This document shows positions 47,417-57,578 of a DNA stretch of 64,000 bases, piece by piece (within the stretch, counting starts at the first letter, position 1; every line of letters starts with the position of its first letter). The stretch is from Actinopolyspora biskrensis (GTDB lineage: Bacteria > Actinomycetota > Actinomycetes > Mycobacteriales > Pseudonocardiaceae): positions 1 to 64,000 of the forward strand of contig NZ_JACBYW010000012.1 of the NCBI RefSeq assembly GCF_013408175.1, written 5' to 3'. The position numbers were made by a program, and so were the translations under genes. The notes below the pieces were generated by a model. That model worked only from the letters and a program-made list of their open reading frames with translations. It was not told the DNA's origin and did not search any database.

Positions 47417-47505
47417 ACCGCTTTCGCTCCACTCACTGGGCCCTTTTTCCCATGATCCGGACACGAGGAGGCGTGTCGACGTTCCGCCGGACGAACCGCG
47501 CCCGG

Positions 47506-48549
47506 TCAGGTCTGCTGCACGACCTCCCTGGAGGAAACGAGCGCGGCCAGCCGGTCCCCGATGGCGTGAGTGGCCCCGGGGGCGGAATGGTCCCGGGTCG
47601 CCAGATCGAACGACACGGAGGCCTGGACCCGGCGCGCCGCCTCGGTGTAGCCCACGTGGTCGAGCAGCAGCGCCACGGAGAGCACCGCGGCGGTCGGGTC
47701 GGCGGTCCCCTGCCCGGCGATGTCGGGCGCACTGCCGTGCACTGGCTCGAACATGCTCGGGTTCCGCCTCGTGGCGTCGATGTTTCCGCTGGCGGCCCGA
47801 CCGATACCGCCCGTCACCGCCCCCGCGAGATCGGTGATGATGTCGCCGAACAGATTGTCGGTGACGATCACGTCGAACCTGCTCGGGTCCTGGACCAGGT
47901 GGATCGTCGTCGCGTCGACGTGCTCGTAGGCCACGGTGACGTCCGGGTACTGCAGCGAGAGCTCCTCGACGACACGCGACCACAAGGATCCGGCGTGACT
48001 GAGCACGTTGGTCTTGTGCACCAGGGTCAGGTGCTTGCGCGGACGGGACGAAGCCCTGGCGAAAGCATCCCTGACCACGCGCTCGACACCGAACGCGGTG
48101 TTCAGGCTCACCTCGGTGGCGACTTCCTGGGGGGTGTCCTTGCGCAGCAGGCCGCCGTTTCCCGCGTAGGGCCCCTCGGTGCCCTCCCGCACGACCACCA
48201 TGTCGATGTCGCCCGGTTCGGCGATCGGACTCTGGACTCCCGGATACAACCGCGCGGGACGCAGGTTCACGTGGTGGTCGAGCTCGAAACGCAACCGCAG
48301 CAACAGCCCGCGTTCGAGGATTCCGCTGGGCACCGACGGGTCCCCCACCGCACCGAGCAGGATGCCGTCCTGCTCCCGCATCTCCCCCAGCACGGATTCG
48401 GGCAGTAGTTCCCCGGTGTTGTGCCAGCGAGCAGCGCCCAGATCGTACCGCGTGATCTCCGTTTCGGGCACCACTTCTCCGAGTACCTTCAGAGCCTCGG
48501 CCACCACTTCCGGCCCGATCCCGTCACCTGGGATCACAGCGAGCCGCAT
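47506..48549 (-). CDS. leuB: 3-isopropylmalate dehydrogenase
   Basis: NAD-dependent oxidative decarboxylation of 3-isopropylmalate in leucine synthesis. 347 aa, the shorter actinobacterial form. Seen: [64 protein letters not shown] (metal-binding aspartates), and [23 protein letters not shown] at 48549 with GAGGTG upstream; a GTG two codons earlier is possible. It lies between serA and cimA on the same strand, separated from serA by a terminator. Confidence 0.96.
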   Translation of the reverse strand: MRLAVIPGDGIGPEVVAEALKVLGEVVPETEITRYDLGAARWHNTGELLPESVLGEMREQDGILLGAVGDPSVPSGILERGLLLRLRFELDHHVNLRPARLYPGVQSPIAEPGDIDMVVVREGTEGPYAGNGGLLRKDTPQEVATEVSLNTAFGVERVVRDAFARASSRPRKHLTLVHKTNVLSHAGSLWSRVVEELSLQYPDVTVAYEHVDATTIHLVQDPSRFDVIVTDNLFGDIITDLAGAVTGGIGRAASGNIDATRRNPSMFEPVHGSAPDIAGQGTADPTAAVLSVALLLDHVGYTEAARRVQASVSFDLATRDHSAPGATHAIGDRLAALVSSREVVQQT

Positions 48550-48775
48550 GCACACACCTCCCGAGTACTGCCCCGACCTGGGACTGAAACGTCGCCCCGC
48601 AGACTACCGTCCTTCGATCACGCCGCGGCACGCCGGACCCTTCAAGTGGACAGCACTTCCCGCGCAGTGGGACACCCGAATGGGTGAGTATCCACCGTTC
48701 AAGCGAGGGCAGCACCCCTGTCCCACCTTTCGGCATCCGATCAGCCACGCGGGGTGGCACCCCCGGTTCCGCAAA

Positions 48776-48806
48776 GAGGGGCCGCCGCTGCGCGCGACGG
48801 CCCCTC
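48776..48806 (-). terminator. Terminator after serA
   Basis: GC-rich hairpin GAGGGGCCG/CGGCCCCTC (arms 48776-48784 and 48798-48806, 13-nt loop), 44 nt beyond the serA stop codon and followed on the minus strand by TTTGC. Confidence 0.7.
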
Positions 48807-48849
48807 CGGGAACGAGCGGTGTGGATCCCACCGGATCACACCCGAGGAC

Positions 48850-50445
48850 TCACTCGAAGCTGACGGTGCGCACCGTCTTGGCCCCAACCGCGGCTCCGAT
48901 GGGCTCGAGGACGCCCGCGTCCACCGGACGATCCACGCGCAGCAACATGATCGCGTCCGAGCCGTCGTAGGTCTGGCTGATCTGCGCGGCCTCGATGTTG
49001 ATCCCGACCTCGCCGAGCAGCGTGCCGACCTTGCCCATGACGCCCGGGCGGTCCGGGTACTCGAGCAGCAGGACGCTGCCCTCGGCCCGCAGGTCGAAGT
49101 GCCTGCCGTTGACCTCGACCAGCTTCTCGACCTGCTCCGGCCCGTCCAGAGCACCCGAGACCACGCCGGTACGGCCGTCGGACAGCACCGCGCGCACCGA
49201 CACGACGCTGCGGTGGCTCGCGCTCTCCGGAGAGGTCTTCACGTCGATGTCCACTCCGAGGTCCTCGGCGAGCTGCGGAGCGTTCACGAAGGTGACCTGG
49301 CTCTCCACCGCACCGGCGAACACCCCGCGCAGCGCCGCCAGCGGCAGCACGGACACGTCCTCCTCGGCGAGCTCGCCGCGGGCCTCGACCGTGACCGAGG
49401 TCGGGGTCGACCCCAGCACGGCAGCGAGCAGGGAGCCGAGCTTCTGCGTCAGGGGCAGGTACGGGCGCACCTCCTCGCCGACGGCCCCTCCCTGGACGTT
49501 GACCGCGTCGGGGACGAACTCTCCGCGCAGCGCCTGCAGCGTGGAGTGGGCGACATCGGTGCCCGCGCGGTCCTGGGCCTCGGCCGTGGAAGCCCCGAGG
49601 TGCGGGGTGGCGACCACGTTGGAGAGCTCGAACAGCGGGCTGGAGGTGTTGGGCTCGGTGCTGTAGACGTCGATGCCTGCGCCACCGAGGTGACCGCTGC
49701 GCAGGGCGTCGGCCAACGCGTCCTCGTCGATGAGCCCACCGCGGGCGGCGTTGATGACGATGGCGCCCTGCTTGCACTTCTTGAGTTCCTCGGCACCGAT
49801 GAGTCCGAGGGTCTCCGCCGTCTTGGGCAGGTGGATGGACATCGCGTCGGCGCGCTGCAGCAGCTCGTCGAGGCTGACCAGTTCGATGCCGAGCTGGGCC
49901 GCGCGGGCCGCGGAGACGTAGGGGTCGTAGGCGATCAGCTTCGCACCGAACGCCTCGAGTCGCTGCGCGACGAGCTGACCGATCTTGCCGAGACCGATGA
50001 CACCGAAGGTCTTGCCGTTGAGCTCCACACCGCTGAAGGCGCTGCGCTTCCACTCGCCCTCGCGCAGGCTCGCGTCCGCGACTGCGACGTTGCGGGCGAC
50101 GGCCAGCAGCAGCGCGATGGCGTGCTCGGCGGCCGAAACGATGTTGGAGGTGGGGGCGTTGACCACCATGATGCCGCGTTCGGTCGCGGCGGGAACCTCG
50201 ACGTTGTCCAGTCCCACGCCCGCACGGGCGACGATCTTCAACCGCGTGCTCGCGGAGTAAACCTCGGTGTCGACCTTCGTCGCCGAACGGACCAGCAGCG
50301 CGTCGGCGTCGGCGACGGCCTCGAGTAGGGCGGGGCGATCGGTACCGTCGACGTGGCGGATCTCGACCTCGTCTCCGAATGCTTCCAGCACCGAAGGAGC
50401 CAGCTTCTCAGCGATCAGGACGACAGGACGGCTTGCGTTGGTCAC
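48850..50445 (-). CDS. serA: D-3-phosphoglycerate dehydrogenase
   Basis: First committed step of serine synthesis. 531 aa, the long form with an intervening (ASB) domain and a C-terminal ACT domain for serine feedback. Seen: VLIAEKLAPSVLEAFG, ARAGVGLDNVEVPAATERGI, NAD-binding FGVIGLGKIGQLVAQRLEAFG, NAARGGLIDEDALADAL, catalytic His region TPHLGASTAEAQ, and ACT segment LLLEYPDRPGVMGKVGTLLGE. GTG at 50445 with GGAG 7 nt upstream. The frame stays open 16 codons further to an ATG at 50493, adding a Cys-rich MACLCFDPDLCYW segment that I judge to be outside the protein. Confidence 0.96.
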   Translation of the reverse strand: MTNASRPVVLIAEKLAPSVLEAFGDEVEIRHVDGTDRPALLEAVADADALLVRSATKVDTEVYSASTRLKIVARAGVGLDNVEVPAATERGIMVVNAPTSNIVSAAEHAIALLLAVARNVAVADASLREGEWKRSAFSGVELNGKTFGVIGLGKIGQLVAQRLEAFGAKLIAYDPYVSAARAAQLGIELVSLDELLQRADAMSIHLPKTAETLGLIGAEELKKCKQGAIVINAARGGLIDEDALADALRSGHLGGAGIDVYSTEPNTSSPLFELSNVVATPHLGASTAEAQDRAGTDVAHSTLQALRGEFVPDAVNVQGGAVGEEVRPYLPLTQKLGSLLAAVLGSTPTSVTVEARGELAEEDVSVLPLAALRGVFAGAVESQVTFVNAPQLAEDLGVDIDVKTSPESASHRSVVSVRAVLSDGRTGVVSGALDGPEQVEKLVEVNGRHFDLRAEGSVLLLEYPDRPGVMGKVGTLLGEVGINIEAAQISQTYDGSDAIMLLRVDRPVDAGVLEPIGAAVGAKTVRTVSFE

Positions 50446-50645
50446 GGGCGCGCTCCAGTAACAGAGATCAGGGTCGAAGCAAAGGCACGCCATTGTGCCG
50501 GACGGTGCAGCAGTTTAACGCCGATATGAGAATCCGTTCACACAAGTGTTGGACGTATCACCGTAACGCCGTCTTCGGACTTTCCGGTCGAAAACGACAT
50601 CGAACAATGAAACCGCAGCACACAGCTTCGCGGACAGTGCGGTGC

Positions 50646-50672
50646 ACCTGCCCGTCACCATCACGGGCAGGT
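50646..50672 (-). terminator. Terminator after the DUF397 gene
   Basis: Perfect 10-bp inverted repeat ACCTGCCCGT/ACGGGCAGGT (arms 50646-50655 and 50663-50672, 7-nt loop), 13 nt after the stop codon. Confidence 0.65.
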
Positions 50673-50685
50673 TACGGTGGAGGAT

Positions 50686-50931
50686 TCACGGTTCGTCGAA
50701 CTCGCCGTCCTTGGCGCCCGCGACGAACGCGTCCCACTCCTCAGGAGTGAACACGAGCACCGGCCCCTCCGGGTCCGCACCGTTGCGCATGCCTATGTAG
50801 CCGTCCACGAAGGCGATCTCCACCCCGGGCTCGTCATCGTCGTCGGTACTGGTGATCCACTCGGCCGTGCTGAAGTCGAGCTGATCCCTGATGTGCGCTT
50901 TGTCGTCGACCGGCTGCGTTTCCTCGCTCAC
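50686..50931 (-). CDS. DUF397 protein
   Basis: 81-residue protein with the actinobacterial DUF397 pattern: DFSTAEWITSTDDDD at the front, VEIAFVDGYIGMRNGADPEG in the middle, and the hallmark VLVFTPEEWDAFVAGAKDGEFD at the end. These small proteins usually sit next to an XRE-family regulator gene and modulate it; here none is adjacent. GTG start at 50931, with TATTAT (50939-50944 on the minus strand) ending 7 nt before it, which suggests a leaderless mRNA. The very acidic DDDDE run is notable. It interrupts the serA/ilvC neighbourhood and may be an insertion. Confidence 0.88.
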   Translation of the reverse strand: MSEETQPVDDKAHIRDQLDFSTAEWITSTDDDDEPGVEIAFVDGYIGMRNGADPEGPVLVFTPEEWDAFVAGAKDGEFDEP

Positions 50932-51163
50932 GGAGCGGATAATACCGATCCGGGCCACTCCCCCGACAGGAAGGGCGCTTCTCCCCGCGCGAGAACGGGT
51001 CGCCCGCCCGGAGCGACACCGGACGGACGGCCCGCCGGACCGCTCGGACTCACTGGTGCTCGCTGTTCGCCCTCGTCGCAGGCGCCCGGGTGGTGCGCCC
51101 CGGCGCCATCGGCACCGAGGGGAGAACCCCGCCCCCACCAACAAGTCCGCCGGAAAGCACCGG

Positions 51164-52201
<1,038 letters not shown>

Positions 52202-52708
52202 TCACCGCACTGCGGTTGCCGTGATCGAACGTGCTCCTCGGCCGATGGCGACCATTCCCGACTGGACCATCTCGCGAACGCCGTAGGGCTCGAGCATCCG
52301 CAGCAGCGCGTCCAGCTTGTCCGAATCGCCGGTGGCCTCGATGGTCAGCGCCTCCGGAGAAGCGTCGACCACCTTCGCCCTGAACAGCTGCACCGTCTCG
52401 AGGACCTGGCTGCGCACCGAGGCATCGGCCCGCACCTTCACCAACAACAGCTCGCGCTGCACCGACGAGTCCGGGTCCAGCTCGACGATCTTGATGATGT
52501 TGACCAGCTTGTTGAGCTGTTTGGTCACCTGTTCCAGCGGCTGCTCCTCCACCGAGACCACGATCGTCATCCGCGAGATCTCGGGGTGTTCCGTCGGCCC
52601 GACGGCCAGGGATTCGATGTTGAAGCTGCGCCGGGAGAACAACCCCGACACCCTGGCGAGCACACCGGGAACGTTCTCCACCAGCACGCTGAGTGTGTGT
52701 CGGCTCAT
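52202..52708 (-). CDS. ilvN: Acetolactate synthase regulatory subunit
   Basis: Small subunit that activates IlvB and confers valine feedback. 168 aa with an N-terminal ACT domain (MSRHTLSVLVENVPGVLARV, FSRRSFNIESLAVGPTE) and a C-terminal small-subunit domain (about 85-160). ATG at 52708 follows GAGGGGTGAG and lies 8 nt after ilvB; a GTG at 52720 overlapping the ilvB stop (GTGA) is an alternative. Either way translation is coupled to ilvB. Confidence 0.96.
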   Translation of the reverse strand: MSRHTLSVLVENVPGVLARVSGLFSRRSFNIESLAVGPTEHPEISRMTIVVSVEEQPLEQVTKQLNKLVNIIKIVELDPDSSVQRELLLVKVRADASVRSQVLETVQLFRAKVVDASPEALTIEATGDSDKLDALLRMLEPYGVREMVQSGMVAIGRGARSITATAVR

Positions 52709-52716
52709 CGACGCGC

Positions 52717-54549
52717 TCACCCCTCGTCGTCGTCGAACAGCGGGCGGATTCCGCGCGCCGCCATGATTTCGTCGTTTCCGGTTCCGGCGGCCACCATCGG
52801 CCACACTTGCGCGTCCTTGCCCACCACGAAATCGATGACCACGGGTCGGTCGTCGATCTCCATCGCCCGCTCGATGACGCTGTCCACGTCGGCAGCGGAC
52901 TCGCACCTCATCCCCACGCCTCCGAGCGCCTCGGCCAGCAGCGAGAAATCGGGGATGCGGTGTCCGTGGGTGCCGAGATCACTTTGTGAGTAACGCTCGG
53001 CGTAGAAGAGGTTCTGCCACTGCCGGACCATACCGAGGTTGCCGTTGTTGATGACCGCCACCTTGATCGGCAGCCCCTCGATGGCGCAGGTGGCCAGTTC
53101 CTGGTTGGTCATCTGGAAACAGCCGTCCCCGTCGATGGCCCAGACCTGCCGGTCGGGGGCCCCTGCCTTGGCGCCCATCGCCGCGGGAACGGCGTAGCCC
53201 ATCGTTCCGAGCCCACCGGAGTTGAGCCAGCTGCCCGGACGTTGGTACTCGATGAACTGGGCCGCCCACATCTGGTGCTGCCCCACTCCCGCGCTGTAGA
53301 CCGCCTCCGGTCCCGCGAGCTGCCCGATCCGCTCGATCACGTACTCGGGCGAGAGCGTGCCGTCGGCCGGCCAGTCGTAGCCGAGGGGGAAGCGGCTGCG
53401 CCAGTCCTCCAGCTGCTCCCACCACTCGGACAGGTCACCGCGACCCCGCTCGGTGGAGGCGCTGTCCACGGCTTCGAGGAGCTCGGCCAGGACCTCCTTG
53501 CAGTCCCCCACGATCGGCACGTCGGCGACCCTGTTCTTGGAGATCTCGGCCGGATCGATGTCGGCGTGCACGACCTTGGCCTCCGGTGCGAAACCCGACA
53601 GCTGCCCGGTGACCCTGTCGTCGAAGCGGGTCCCCAGCGCGATCAGCAGATCGGACCGCTGCATCGCGGCCACCGCGGGAACCGTCCCGTGCATGCCCGG
53701 CATCCCCAGGTGCAGAGGGTGCGAGTCGGGGAACGCGCCCCGGGCCATCAGCGTGGTGACCACCGGGATCCCGGTGTGCTCGGCGAGCCTGGCCAGTTCC
53801 GCGGACGCCTCGGCCTTGAGCACCCCGCCGCCGACGTAGAGCACCGGACGCTCGGCCTCGCTCATCAGCCGCGCCGCTTCGCGAACCTGCTTGCCGTGCG
53901 GTTTGCCGACGGGCCGGTAGCCGGGCAACCGTTGTTCCGGTGGCCAGGAGAAGGACATGGTCAGCTGCTGGACGTCCTTGGGAATGTCCACCAGCACCGG
54001 TCCCGGACGACCGCTGGATGCGATGTAGAACGCCTCGGCGATGGTGCGCGGGATCTCGGCCGGATCGGTGACCAGGAAGTTGTGCTTGGTCACGGGCAGT
54101 GTGATGCCGCAGATGTCGGCTTCCTGGAAGGCGTCGGTACCGATCAGGCCGGTGCTCTGCTGCCCCGTGATCGCCACCACCGGAACCGAGTCCATGTGCG
54201 CGTCGGCCAGCGCGGTGACCAGGTTGGTCGCCCCCGGCCCCGAGGTGGCCATGCAGACTCCGGTACTTCCCGTGACCTGCGCGTATCCGGCCGCCGCGTG
54301 ACCGGCGGCCTGCTCGTGCCGAACGAGCACGTGGCGCACCTTGGTCGAGTCCAGGAGTGGGTCGTAGGTGGGAAGAATCGTTCCGCCCGGTATGCCGAAG
54401 ACCACCTCGCAGCCCACGGCTTCCAGCGAGCGGACCAATGCTTGGGCGCCGGTCGCTCTTACCGGGGCGCCGTTGGGCGGGGCCGGCTTCGGACGTTGCC
54501 CCGGGGACGCTTCCGGGGCCGGGTTCTGCCTGGTATTGGCGCTGGTCAT
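52717..54549 (-). CDS. ilvB: Acetolactate synthase large subunit
   Basis: ThDP- and FAD-dependent catalytic subunit making acetolactate or acetohydroxybutyrate. 610 aa. Seen: [14 protein letters not shown], the catalytic Glu in [35 protein letters not shown], and the ThDP/Mg-binding [17 protein letters not shown] and [12 protein letters not shown]. An N-terminal Pro/Ala-rich stretch of about 30 residues is probably disordered. ATG with GAGG 8 nt upstream. First gene of ilvBNC, preceded by a leader-peptide attenuator and a canonical promoter. Confidence 0.97.
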   Translation of the reverse strand: MTSANTRQNPAPEASPGQRPKPAPPNGAPVRATGAQALVRSLEAVGCEVVFGIPGGTILPTYDPLLDSTKVRHVLVRHEQAAGHAAAGYAQVTGSTGVCMATSGPGATNLVTALADAHMDSVPVVAITGQQSTGLIGTDAFQEADICGITLPVTKHNFLVTDPAEIPRTIAEAFYIASSGRPGPVLVDIPKDVQQLTMSFSWPPEQRLPGYRPVGKPHGKQVREAARLMSEAERPVLYVGGGVLKAEASAELARLAEHTGIPVVTTLMARGAFPDSHPLHLGMPGMHGTVPAVAAMQRSDLLIALGTRFDDRVTGQLSGFAPEAKVVHADIDPAEISKNRVADVPIVGDCKEVLAELLEAVDSASTERGRGDLSEWWEQLEDWRSRFPLGYDWPADGTLSPEYVIERIGQLAGPEAVYSAGVGQHQMWAAQFIEYQRPGSWLNSGGLGTMGYAVPAAMGAKAGAPDRQVWAIDGDGCFQMTNQELATCAIEGLPIKVAVINNGNLGMVRQWQNLFYAERYSQSDLGTHGHRIPDFSLLAEALGGVGMRCESAADVDSVIERAMEIDDRPVVIDFVVGKDAQVWPMVAAGTGNDEIMAARGIRPLFDDDEG

Positions 54550-54587
54550 CGATTCTGCCTCGCGGTCGATGAATGGGGCCGGGCACG

Positions 54588-54660
54588 AAAAAACCCCCGC
54601 CGGCTACATAGCCGAACGAGGGTTGGCGCGTCGACGCTGCGTACTTCTCAGGCGTCGACG
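54588..54660 (-). promoter_or_regulatory. ilvBNC transcription attenuator
   Basis: On the minus strand three elements follow the control codons. CGTACTTC inside the leader can pair with GAAGTACG just after its stop. GCGCGTCGACGC can pair with GCGTCGACGCGC, a perfect 12 bp that excludes the first pairing. A terminator stem (arms 54610-54624 and 54592-54605) then ends in six Ts (54588-54593). It lies 39 nt before ilvB. Leader-peptide attenuation of ilv operons is established in actinobacteria. Confidence 0.85.
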
Positions 54661-54698
54661 CGCCCGGGAAGTACGAGAATGTCGTTGATGCGCAGCAT
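54648..54698 (-). CDS. ilvB leader peptide
   Basis: 16-residue leader MLRINDILVLPGRVDA, from ATG 54698 to TGA 54648. Control codons ATT-CTC-GTA-CTT (Ile-Leu-Val-Leu) are clustered and three of them (ATT, GTA, CTT) are rare in this genome. There is no ribosome site, and the -10 element ends 7 nt upstream, so the mRNA probably starts at the ATG. Ribosome position on these codons would choose between the two alternative hairpins. Confidence 0.85.
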   Translation of the reverse strand: MLRINDILVLPGRVDA

Positions 54699-54705
54699 GG
54701 TTCGG

Positions 54706-54734
54706 AGATTAGTCCCACCGGGCACGGAAGTCAA
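54706..54734 (-). promoter_or_regulatory. ilvB promoter
   Basis: On the minus strand TTGACT (54729-54734), a 17-bp spacer and TAATCT (54706-54711), with the leader-peptide ATG 7 nt further on. This is the best match to a housekeeping sigma promoter in the window. Confidence 0.8.
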
Positions 54735-54858
54735 ACCAACGGGAAAGCTCTCCCGCATCGTGGACCACGAGGGAACGGGACTCCCCGGTCGCGCGGCGCG
54801 AGCGCTGCCGCGCACGCTCCGGTGAGAACATCGGCTGCGCAGGTGAGACCATCGAGGG

Positions 54859-55497
54859 GTGAGTGAGACCCGCGATGAGACCACGGAACCGGACACCGCG
54901 ACTTCCTCCGGAAGCCGCACGGCGGACGAGCAGACCTCCTCCTCGGGAGGCGAAACCGGTACCGCGCCCGCCGACTCACGGGAGGGGCCCGCGGTCGAGG
55001 CATCCGACCCGACCCCGCCAACGGGTACCCCGGAGGACACCCCCTCCGGGGAAGGCCCCTCCGAGGAGAGCCGTGCGGACGGCGGCACCGCGCGAGCACC
55101 GCGGCTGGTTTTCCGCTTCACCCGCGTGAGCCTGCTCGTGCTCCTGATCGTGGCGATCTGCATCAGCCCGGTCGCCGCGTCGATCCCCTGGCTCTCGCTG
55201 CTGTACCTGGTTCCGCTCGGCCTGCTCTACTGGGTGATCCGCATGCGGACGGTCGCGGGCCCCTCCGGACTGACCACCCGTTCGCTGTTCCGGACCGAAT
55301 CCCTGGAATGGACGGAGATCAAGGCGCTGCGGCTCGACGAGCGCCGCTGGGTCCGCGCGATCACGCACTCGGGCCGGGAGATCCCCCTCCCCGTCGTCCG
55401 GGTCCGGGACGTGCCACGGCTGGCCGCCACGAGCGGAGGACGGTTGCGCGACCCGCTCGCTCCGACCGACAACGACGGAGAGCACGCCCGGGAGTGA
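54859..55497 (+). CDS. PH-domain membrane protein (Cfp6-like)
   Basis: 212-residue protein. Residues 1-80 are a disordered, acidic Ser/Thr/Pro/Glu-rich region. Two membrane helices follow at about 92-109 and 113-128 (VSLLVLLIVAICISPVAA and LSLLYLVPLGLLYWVI). A bacterial PH-like domain follows at about 132-195 with GLTTRSLFRTESLEWTEIKAL. Function unknown. Position next to ilvB matches M. tuberculosis Rv3004 (Cfp6), although the disordered extension is longer here. GTG start at 54859, divergent from ilvB. Confidence 0.85.
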   Translation: MSETRDETTEPDTATSSGSRTADEQTSSSGGETGTAPADSREGPAVEASDPTPPTGTPEDTPSGEGPSEESRADGGTARAPRLVFRFTRVSLLVLLIVAICISPVAASIPWLSLLYLVPLGLLYWVIRMRTVAGPSGLTTRSLFRTESLEWTEIKALRLDERRWVRAITHSGREIPLPVVRVRDVPRLAATSGGRLRDPLAPTDNDGEHARE

Positions 55498-55684
55498 CCC
55501 CTACCGGGCCCCGCCCGAGATCGTCCGCTTTTATCTCACCAAGTGGGAACAAACCCGGCGGAGGCCGCTCCATATCCACACGAAGGCCGGAGTAGGCTCG
55601 TGTTCACCGCTGATGCCCGGCGTCCACAAGGCGCGGCCCGTTCTCCGCCTCAGGCGGTATCCCACGAAGTGAGAGCTTACAATC

Positions 55685-57529
55685 ATGCCCGAGTTGCGCT
55701 CCCGAACCACGACGCACGGTCGCAACGCCGCGGGCGCCCGCTCGCTGTGGCGCGCCACCGGCATGACCGACAGCGACTTCGGCAAGCCGATCGTGGCCAT
55801 CGCCAACTCCTACACCCAGTTCGTGCCGGGACATGTTCACCTGCGCGACCTGGGCGAGGTGATCGCGGACACCGTTCGAGCCGAAGGCGGCGTCCCACGC
55901 GAGTTCCACACCGTCGCGATCGACGACGGCATCGCGATGGGCCACCACGGGATGCTGTACTCGCTCCCCTCGCGTGAGCTCATCGCGGACTCGGTGGAGT
56001 ACATGGTCAACGGCCACCGGGCGGACGCGCTGGTGTGCCTGTCGAACTGCGACAAGATCACCCCGGGGATGCTCAACGCGGCCATGCGGCTCAACATCCC
56101 GACCGTGTTCGTCTCGGGCGGACCGATGGAGGCGGGCAAGGCCGTGGTGGTCGACGGTGTGGCCCACGCTCCCACCGACCTGGTCACCACGATCGCCGCT
56201 TCGGCGAGCTCCCTGGTCGACGAGGACGGGCTGAACGAGGTGGAACGCTCGGCGTGCCCCACCTGCGGCTCGTGCTCGGGAATGTTCACCGCGAACTCGA
56301 TGAACTGCCTGACGGAGGCGCTGGGACTGGCGCTGCCGGGCAACGGCTCGACGCTGGCCACCCACCGCAAGCGCAGGGAACTGTTCGAAAGGGCGGGGCG
56401 CACGGTCGTCCAGCTGGCACAGCGCTGGTACGAGCACGACGATCCCACGGCGCTGCCACGCTCGATAGCCGGCAGAAAAGCCTTCGAGAACGCGCTCGCC
56501 CTCGACGTGGCCATGGGCGGATCCACGAACACCGTGCTGCACACCCTCGCCGCGGCCCGCGAGGGGGAGATCGACTTCACGCTCTCCGACATCGAGGAGA
56601 TCAGCAGGAAGGTTCCCTGCCTGGCCAAGGTCAGCCCGAACTCCTCGTACCACATGGAGGACGTCCACCGAGCGGGCGGAATCACGGCGATCCTCGGCGA
56701 ACTCGACCGGGGCGGTCTGCTGCACCGCGAGGTTCGCCCGGTGCACAGCACGAGCCTGTCCTCCTGGTTGTCCGAATGGGACGTTCGTGGTGCCGATCCG
56801 GCTCCGCACGCCGTCGAGCTCTTCCACGCCGCCCCCGGAGGAGTTCGCACCACGGAGGCGTTCTCCACCGACAACCGCTGGTCCGGCCTGGACACGGATT
56901 CCGAGGGAGGGTGCATCCGCGCCGTCCCGCACGCCTACACGGCCGACGGTGGTCTGGCCGTGCTCCGGGGCAACCTCGCCACGGACGGAGCTGTCGTCAA
57001 AACGGCGGGCGTGGACGAGGAGCTCCAGCGCTTCCACGGAACCGCACGAGTGCTGGAAAGCCAGGAGCAGGCCGTCTCCGCCATCCTCAACAGGGAGATC
57101 CGTTCCGGTGACGTGCTGGTCATCCGCTACGAAGGCCCCTCGGGGGGTCCGGGTATGCAGGAGATGCTGCACCCCACGGCGTTCCTGAAGGGCGCCGGGA
57201 TGGACCGGGAGTGCGCACTGATCACCGACGGGAGGTTCTCCGGAGGAACCTCGGGTCTGTCCATCGGGCACATCTCCCCCGAGGCCGCCAACGGCGGAAC
57301 CATCGGCCTGGTGCACGACGGCGACGGGATTCTCGTCGACGTCGCCGAGCGCAAGCTGGAGCTCCTCGTCGACGAGGAGACGTTGGCCGAGCGGCGCGCC
57401 GAGATGGAAAGCTCCGAACACCCGTGGCAGCCGAACGCCAGGGGCCGGGAGGTGAGCACCGCTCTGCGCGCTTACGCGAGCCTGGCGACCTCGGCCTCGT
57501 TCGGCGCGGTACGCGCTCTCGGGAACTGA
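55685..57529 (+). CDS. ilvD: Dihydroxy-acid dehydratase
   Basis: Third shared step of branched-chain amino acid synthesis: dehydrates dihydroxyisovalerate and dihydroxymethylvalerate. 614 aa, E. coli-like length. Fe-S ligands are the Cys in [10 protein letters not shown] (near 122) and in [17 protein letters not shown] (near 190). A C-terminal swivel domain includes [25 protein letters not shown] at 55685 with a weak GAGAG site. It completes the ilv set beside ilvBNC. In M. tuberculosis ilvD lies elsewhere (Rv0189c), so this linkage differs. Confidence 0.97.
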   Translation: MPELRSRTTTHGRNAAGARSLWRATGMTDSDFGKPIVAIANSYTQFVPGHVHLRDLGEVIADTVRAEGGVPREFHTVAIDDGIAMGHHGMLYSLPSRELIADSVEYMVNGHRADALVCLSNCDKITPGMLNAAMRLNIPTVFVSGGPMEAGKAVVVDGVAHAPTDLVTTIAASASSLVDEDGLNEVERSACPTCGSCSGMFTANSMNCLTEALGLALPGNGSTLATHRKRRELFERAGRTVVQLAQRWYEHDDPTALPRSIAGRKAFENALALDVAMGGSTNTVLHTLAAAREGEIDFTLSDIEEISRKVPCLAKVSPNSSYHMEDVHRAGGITAILGELDRGGLLHREVRPVHSTSLSSWLSEWDVRGADPAPHAVELFHAAPGGVRTTEAFSTDNRWSGLDTDSEGGCIRAVPHAYTADGGLAVLRGNLATDGAVVKTAGVDEELQRFHGTARVLESQEQAVSAILNREIRSGDVLVIRYEGPSGGPGMQEMLHPTAFLKGAGMDRECALITDGRFSGGTSGLSIGHISPEAANGGTIGLVHDGDGILVDVAERKLELLVDEETLAERRAEMESSEHPWQPNARGREVSTALRAYASLATSASFGAVRALGN

Positions 57530-57533
57530 TCGG

Positions 57534-57575
57534 GTCCGCGTTCCGCGGGTGCCGCGGCACCCGCGGAACGCGGAC
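57534..57575. terminator. Perfect 20-bp terminator between ilvD and doxX
   Basis: Inverted repeat with arms 57534-57553 and 57556-57575, perfectly complementary over 20 bp with only two bases between, filling the 49-bp gap between convergent genes. Confidence 0.9.
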
Positions 57576-57578
57576 TTG

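Noticed and set aside
44490-47837. Plus-strand frame of about 1115 codons opposite the FAH-family gene and cimA
   Set aside because: Antisense shadow; the minus strand carries clear families with catalytic motifs.
48556-48770. Gene between leuB and serA
   Set aside because: Only short frames without protein-like content; the region holds the serA terminator and leuB promoter.
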